From positions 2,954,001 through 3,018,000 of the forward strand of contig NZ_JAYMGI010000002.1 in NCBI RefSeq assembly GCF_035825295.1: 64,000 nucleotides of DNA. The letters run 5' to 3'. Origin of the DNA: Actinacidiphila sp. DG2A-62 (lineage in GTDB: Bacteria > Actinomycetota > Actinomycetes > Streptomycetales > Streptomycetaceae). The notes below the pieces were generated by a model. That model was given only the letters and a program-made list of their open reading frames with translations. It ran no database searches and had not been told where the DNA came from. Positions within the stretch are counted from its first letter, which is position 1; each line of letters begins with the position of its first letter. Below, one piece after another: positions 62,901 to 64,000 of the stretch. The position numbers and the translations under genes were made by a program.

Positions 62901-64000
62901 AGTGGACGACGGTGGAGGCGTCGTCGTCCTTCAGCCGCCACACGCCGCTGGTGTCGTCCCTGACCAGTTCCGTCGAGGCGCCGTTGAGCACCAGCGAGGC
63001 GTTGTCGAACTTCCAGCACAGGTCCTGCTTGTCCGTCGTACCGTCGTCGTCGCAGGTGGCGTAGGAGCGCTCGATGTAGGACGAGGTGAGGTCGAAGCCC
63101 TCTCCGACGACCGATCCCTGGTTGTTCGTCGACGAGGTACGCCCGTCGACGCTTCCGGAGTCGTAGGACAGCCCGAGCTTCGGTTGCGGACCCGCCGCTG
63201 CCGGGGGCGCTCCGAAGTCGTACGACCAGGTGAAGGAGCCGGAGGACGATCCGGCGGCCCACGTCGACTCCGACGACAGGGCCGTCGCGGCGTATGTGCC
63301 CGAGCCGGTGGGGGACTCGCCCGACATGTCCGCCGTCAGTGCCAGGACCACCGGGCTCGCGGCGGGCGCGGTCCCCTGCGTTCCGGCCCGGTCGGCCTTG
63401 TCGGCCGGCAGGTTGATATCGGCGGTCACCGTGCGGGAGAGCACGTCGTTGTGCGAGGGCAGCGGCGTCCGGACCCGGCAGGCAGCGAGGCGGGGGGTCG
63501 TCAGCGCGCAGGCAGGCAGCCGGACCATGCGCAGACGTCCCGCCCAGCCGCCGCCGTAGGCCGACGCGAACGCCCCGTAGCCGACGTCGACATGGCCGCT
63601 CATGCCGTTCACGGCGGTGGCGCTGAACAGCACTCCGTGCACTCCGGCGGCTTCCGCCGACGCGCTGCCGAGCGTGTCGATCCTCAACCGTCCGTCTGCG
63701 GCGGCCTGTTTCGTCGCGGCCCTGCCGGAGACGGCTACCGGCAGGCCGCCGGCGACCAATTGGTGCCGTGTGCCGTCGAGTACGCCGGTGGCCTCGCCGC
63801 GCTCCGGCCAGGCGGCTTTCTGATCGGCGACGGCCCGTTTCGCCCGCAGGGCTTTCGCCGCCTTCTGTGCCGCGACGTCCCGGGCGGCCTGGGCGCTCAA
63901 ACGAGTGGACGAGTGCACGGCGCTCACCCGTTGCCCGGGGACCGCTGGTCGCCCGACTCCTGCCACAGGCACTCCGGCGTGGGCGGCCGGAGCCAGGCCC
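56998..64000 (-). CDS. RHS-repeat polymorphic toxin with HINT domain and PD-(D/E)XK-like tip (5' partial)
   Basis: At least 2333 residues of a secreted giant protein are in the window; the start lies beyond 64000. The leftmost visible residues (GLAPAAHAG) look like the end of a signal peptide. An SpvB/TcdB-like N-terminal part (GSFTWSYDFGAPPAAAGPQP, SYDSGSVDGRTSS) is followed by many YD repeats (GYDTLDRAVW, AYDKLGRPTG) and the RHS core end QYDPATGRFLSVDPL. Next comes a HINT domain (57361-57795; CNSFRPDTPVLVED, TSKHPFWD, ending PVLVHN), which should self-cleave and free the last 120 residues. That tip has DVFIADFV and VAVESKVG, a D...ExK pattern typical of restriction-like nucleases. Confidence 0.92.
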   Translation of the reverse strand, partial: GLAPAAHAGVPVAGVGRPAVPGQRVSAVHSSTRLSAQAARDVAAQKAAKALRAKRAVADQKAAWPERGEATGVLDGTRHQLVAGGLPVAVSGRAATKQAAADGRLRIDTLGSASAEAAGVHGVLFSATAVNGMSGHVDVGYGAFASAYGGGWAGRLRMVRLPACALTTPRLAACRVRTPLPSHNDVLSRTVTADINLPADKADRAGTQGTAPAASPVVLALTADMSGESPTGSGTYAATALSSESTWAAGSSSGSFTWSYDFGAPPAAAGPQPKLGLSYDSGSVDGRTSSTNNQGSVVGEGFDLTSSYIERSYATCDDDGTTDKQDLCWKFDNASLVLNGASTELVRDDTSGVWRLKDDDASTVVHSTGADNGDAGDATIDGAGEYWTITTGDGTRYVFGLNKLPGATTQRTNSVWTVPVFGNDPNEPGYTHGTGFSGRAVTQAWRWNLDYVVDLHGNAMSYWYTPETNYYAQNGASTATAAYTRGGYLTEIHYGQRSDTLFSGTYSDKIVFGYDERCLATDCSSLTKDTAARWPDVPFDAICASGATCDATGPSFFTRKRLTRVETSAWSATGAAYKPVDRWDLVQEFLDEQELADSSDQILILDSIRRTGENGTSTLSLPPTTFTYQSPPNRVDGAADDILPYYRPRIATITTETGARTKVTLSTPECHRGGTMPASEDQDTKSCFPQYWHINGAETAGLDWFNKYSVKSVTVSDTTAGNLDLISSYTYGDPAWHYDDDPFTPADERTWSRWRGYGTVTVTSGNAATTSKTTSVYLQGMNGDKQKGTSTPRSATVAGVDLPGLDVADQTDSDPYASFLREKITYDGPTAVSVVVNDPWSRNTATQHKSYADVAATYVRTARTRTSTYLTATSSWRTRSVGTTYDDYGMATEVDDSGQLGVSGDETCTRTWYARNTAADVGITALVSRTRVTGRDCSTAENDLDLPTGTANRGDVLSDTATVYDNTSATAWSAGQTPTKGQANWTGRAASYPATATGGERNPTAWQTVATVQYDTDIATDTVKLGRPRVVTDAAGASTTTVYTPAGVGPLTKTAVTNAANQNSYTYLDPGRGSLLKSYDVDLKITENTYDALGRVTATWLPDRSHAGQQTASYVYAYGVSNTLPSWTSTGAVHDNDGGYTTSYSLYDALLRPIQTQSPTPLGGRLLTRTEYDSRGLPFRTSQDVFDDTSAPDGTFQTTDPGQVPKYTQTAYDGVGRPTTSTFSVFGDLKWTTTSSYTGDSVASSALQGGSAVRTITDVLGRTVEQRQYASTSPADAQYGAGAGAAYTSTKFSYTRDGKQATITGPDSTRWTYAYDVYGRQTSSTDPDSGTTTTGYDTLDRAVWTKDADGSVVATAYDKLGRPTGTYDASAATDSAGIPAQQTPQNQLTGYVYDSVAKGQLTSSTRYVGGNTTGGRAYTTAVSVYDARHRPTTTTLTLDKTDPLVTSGATATTYTFHTGYNPDGTPSYSEEPAAAGLPDESLTPAYDAVGLPTALSSGSGGYVLATSYSALGQVDQLTLGVSNALTVKHLFVSNTYEEGTDRLTQSRVTDQTHPYDLQSLGYTYDDAGDVTSVEDEATLGGTGAADNQCFSYDGHQRLAQAWTPTDPDCSAAQPSTGGLGGASPYWTSYAYTAGGLRSTQTDHTASGDVLSTYCYDPARPHALTAVLTASATCDGVPAAYTYDGAGDTTTRPHGGGTQDLAWDVEGNLSQLKEKSGSAVTSTTDYVYDAQGRLLIRRNVDGETVLYLDGATEIHTTSVSGKPVTWGQRTYVFDGQPVAARTTQTGMPGLTWLAGDQHGTSSLAVDTSANQNPVKRYLTPFGAPRAGGSGTWPDDKSFLGAPADTGTGLTQLGARQYDPATGRFLSVDPLLTASDPQALNGYTYADDNPVTLSDPAGTRIEECGTGAATCSGDNHHVNDATTTADTTCAHGGCSDSAPHGSQDPADTAPPSTVEVYPTVVVPRDWDGWLDFATALDKRIAKDCEFQDFYCDDPSQYDREGARAGVTQTLTTDVFMACSDIGGCPATIHGAGAGAVIAANAAALSGPGDVAGEGDLFKTGNGRSLKGGTGCNSFRPDTPVLVEDGKTKKIGDLRVGDQVEAADPDTGKHVGSREVTATHINHDHDLVDVTVETEAGHAGVLHTTSKHPFWDATLHVWVPAGRLKPGHVLETAADQHVRVMAVRLRPGTAEMWNLTVDQLHTYYVLAGNTPVLVHNVGECPIDGVPHGAIGEAASLDRLQKGGYTDITPQVRFINGNGDVFIADFVARNPNGNWVAVESKVGGATVTDHQAVGYPELTSRGAILNTSKLEQYGLKKGSTVTMPLEIDHWRCGVCNP

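Overview
The window is about 73% G+C with strong third-position GC bias, many GTG starts and frequent 4-nt start/stop overlaps, and it carries an SsgA-like sporulation protein. This is typical of Streptomyces or a close relative. Two gene orders, RDD/ssgG-like/FAD oxidase/hppD/asnC and yqgE/murA/hup/malic enzyme, match what I remember of the Streptomyces coelicolor core chromosome, so most of the window is core with accessory inserts.

Layout. 1-7.2 kb: a partial gene, a small hypothetical, a secreted M6 metalloprotease, a small membrane protein and three tandem RDD membrane proteins. 7.5-11.3 kb: ssgG-like gene, FAD-linked oxidase, and hppD divergent from an AsnC regulator with a dyad operator between them. 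11.3-15.3 kb: a four-gene quaternary-amine ABC transporter operon with overlapping ends. 15.4-19.4 kb: Lon-like membrane protease, IclR regulator, DEAD/DEAH helicase. 19.6-23.8 kb: an RHH/Doc toxin-antitoxin pair with a dyad, an MFS pump, an XRE regulator and a divergent SDR. 24.0-27.4 kb: a tRNA-Cys followed by a lower-GC segment closed by a degenerate copy of the tRNA 3' end, i.e. a small integrated island with a DUF6879/DUF5753 module. 27.5-33.5 kb: a DHFR-like gene, a GNAT-membrane fusion with a TTA codon, an alpha/beta hydrolase with a divergent TetR regulator, a P-loop kinase, an AhpD-like protein and a PEP-mutase family gene. 33.6-39.2 kb: a three-subunit molybdenum hydroxylase operon. 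39.5-41.3 kb: a GH20 hexosaminidase with a DasR-like site. 41.5-47.9 kb: TPR membrane protein, DUF3039, YqgE, MurA, HU, malic enzyme. 48.3-56.1 kb: HelD-like helicase, LysR regulator with divergent SDR, NarK-type transporter, HemD. 56.1 kb to the end: a polymorphic-toxin locus, namely a giant RHS protein (5' end outside the window) with a HINT domain and a PD-(D/E)XK-like toxin tip, plus a probable immunity gene.

Two observations shape the annotation. First, eight genes are split by a 1-nt indel, several of them in a G/C run, and in each case correcting one base gives a whole-codon, family-length protein. This looks more like residual assembly indels than gene decay, so the genes may be intact in the organism. 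Second, the best candidates for unusual biology are the RHS toxin/immunity module, with a base-composition switch at the HINT/toxin junction, and the tRNA-Cys island with its TA-like trio.
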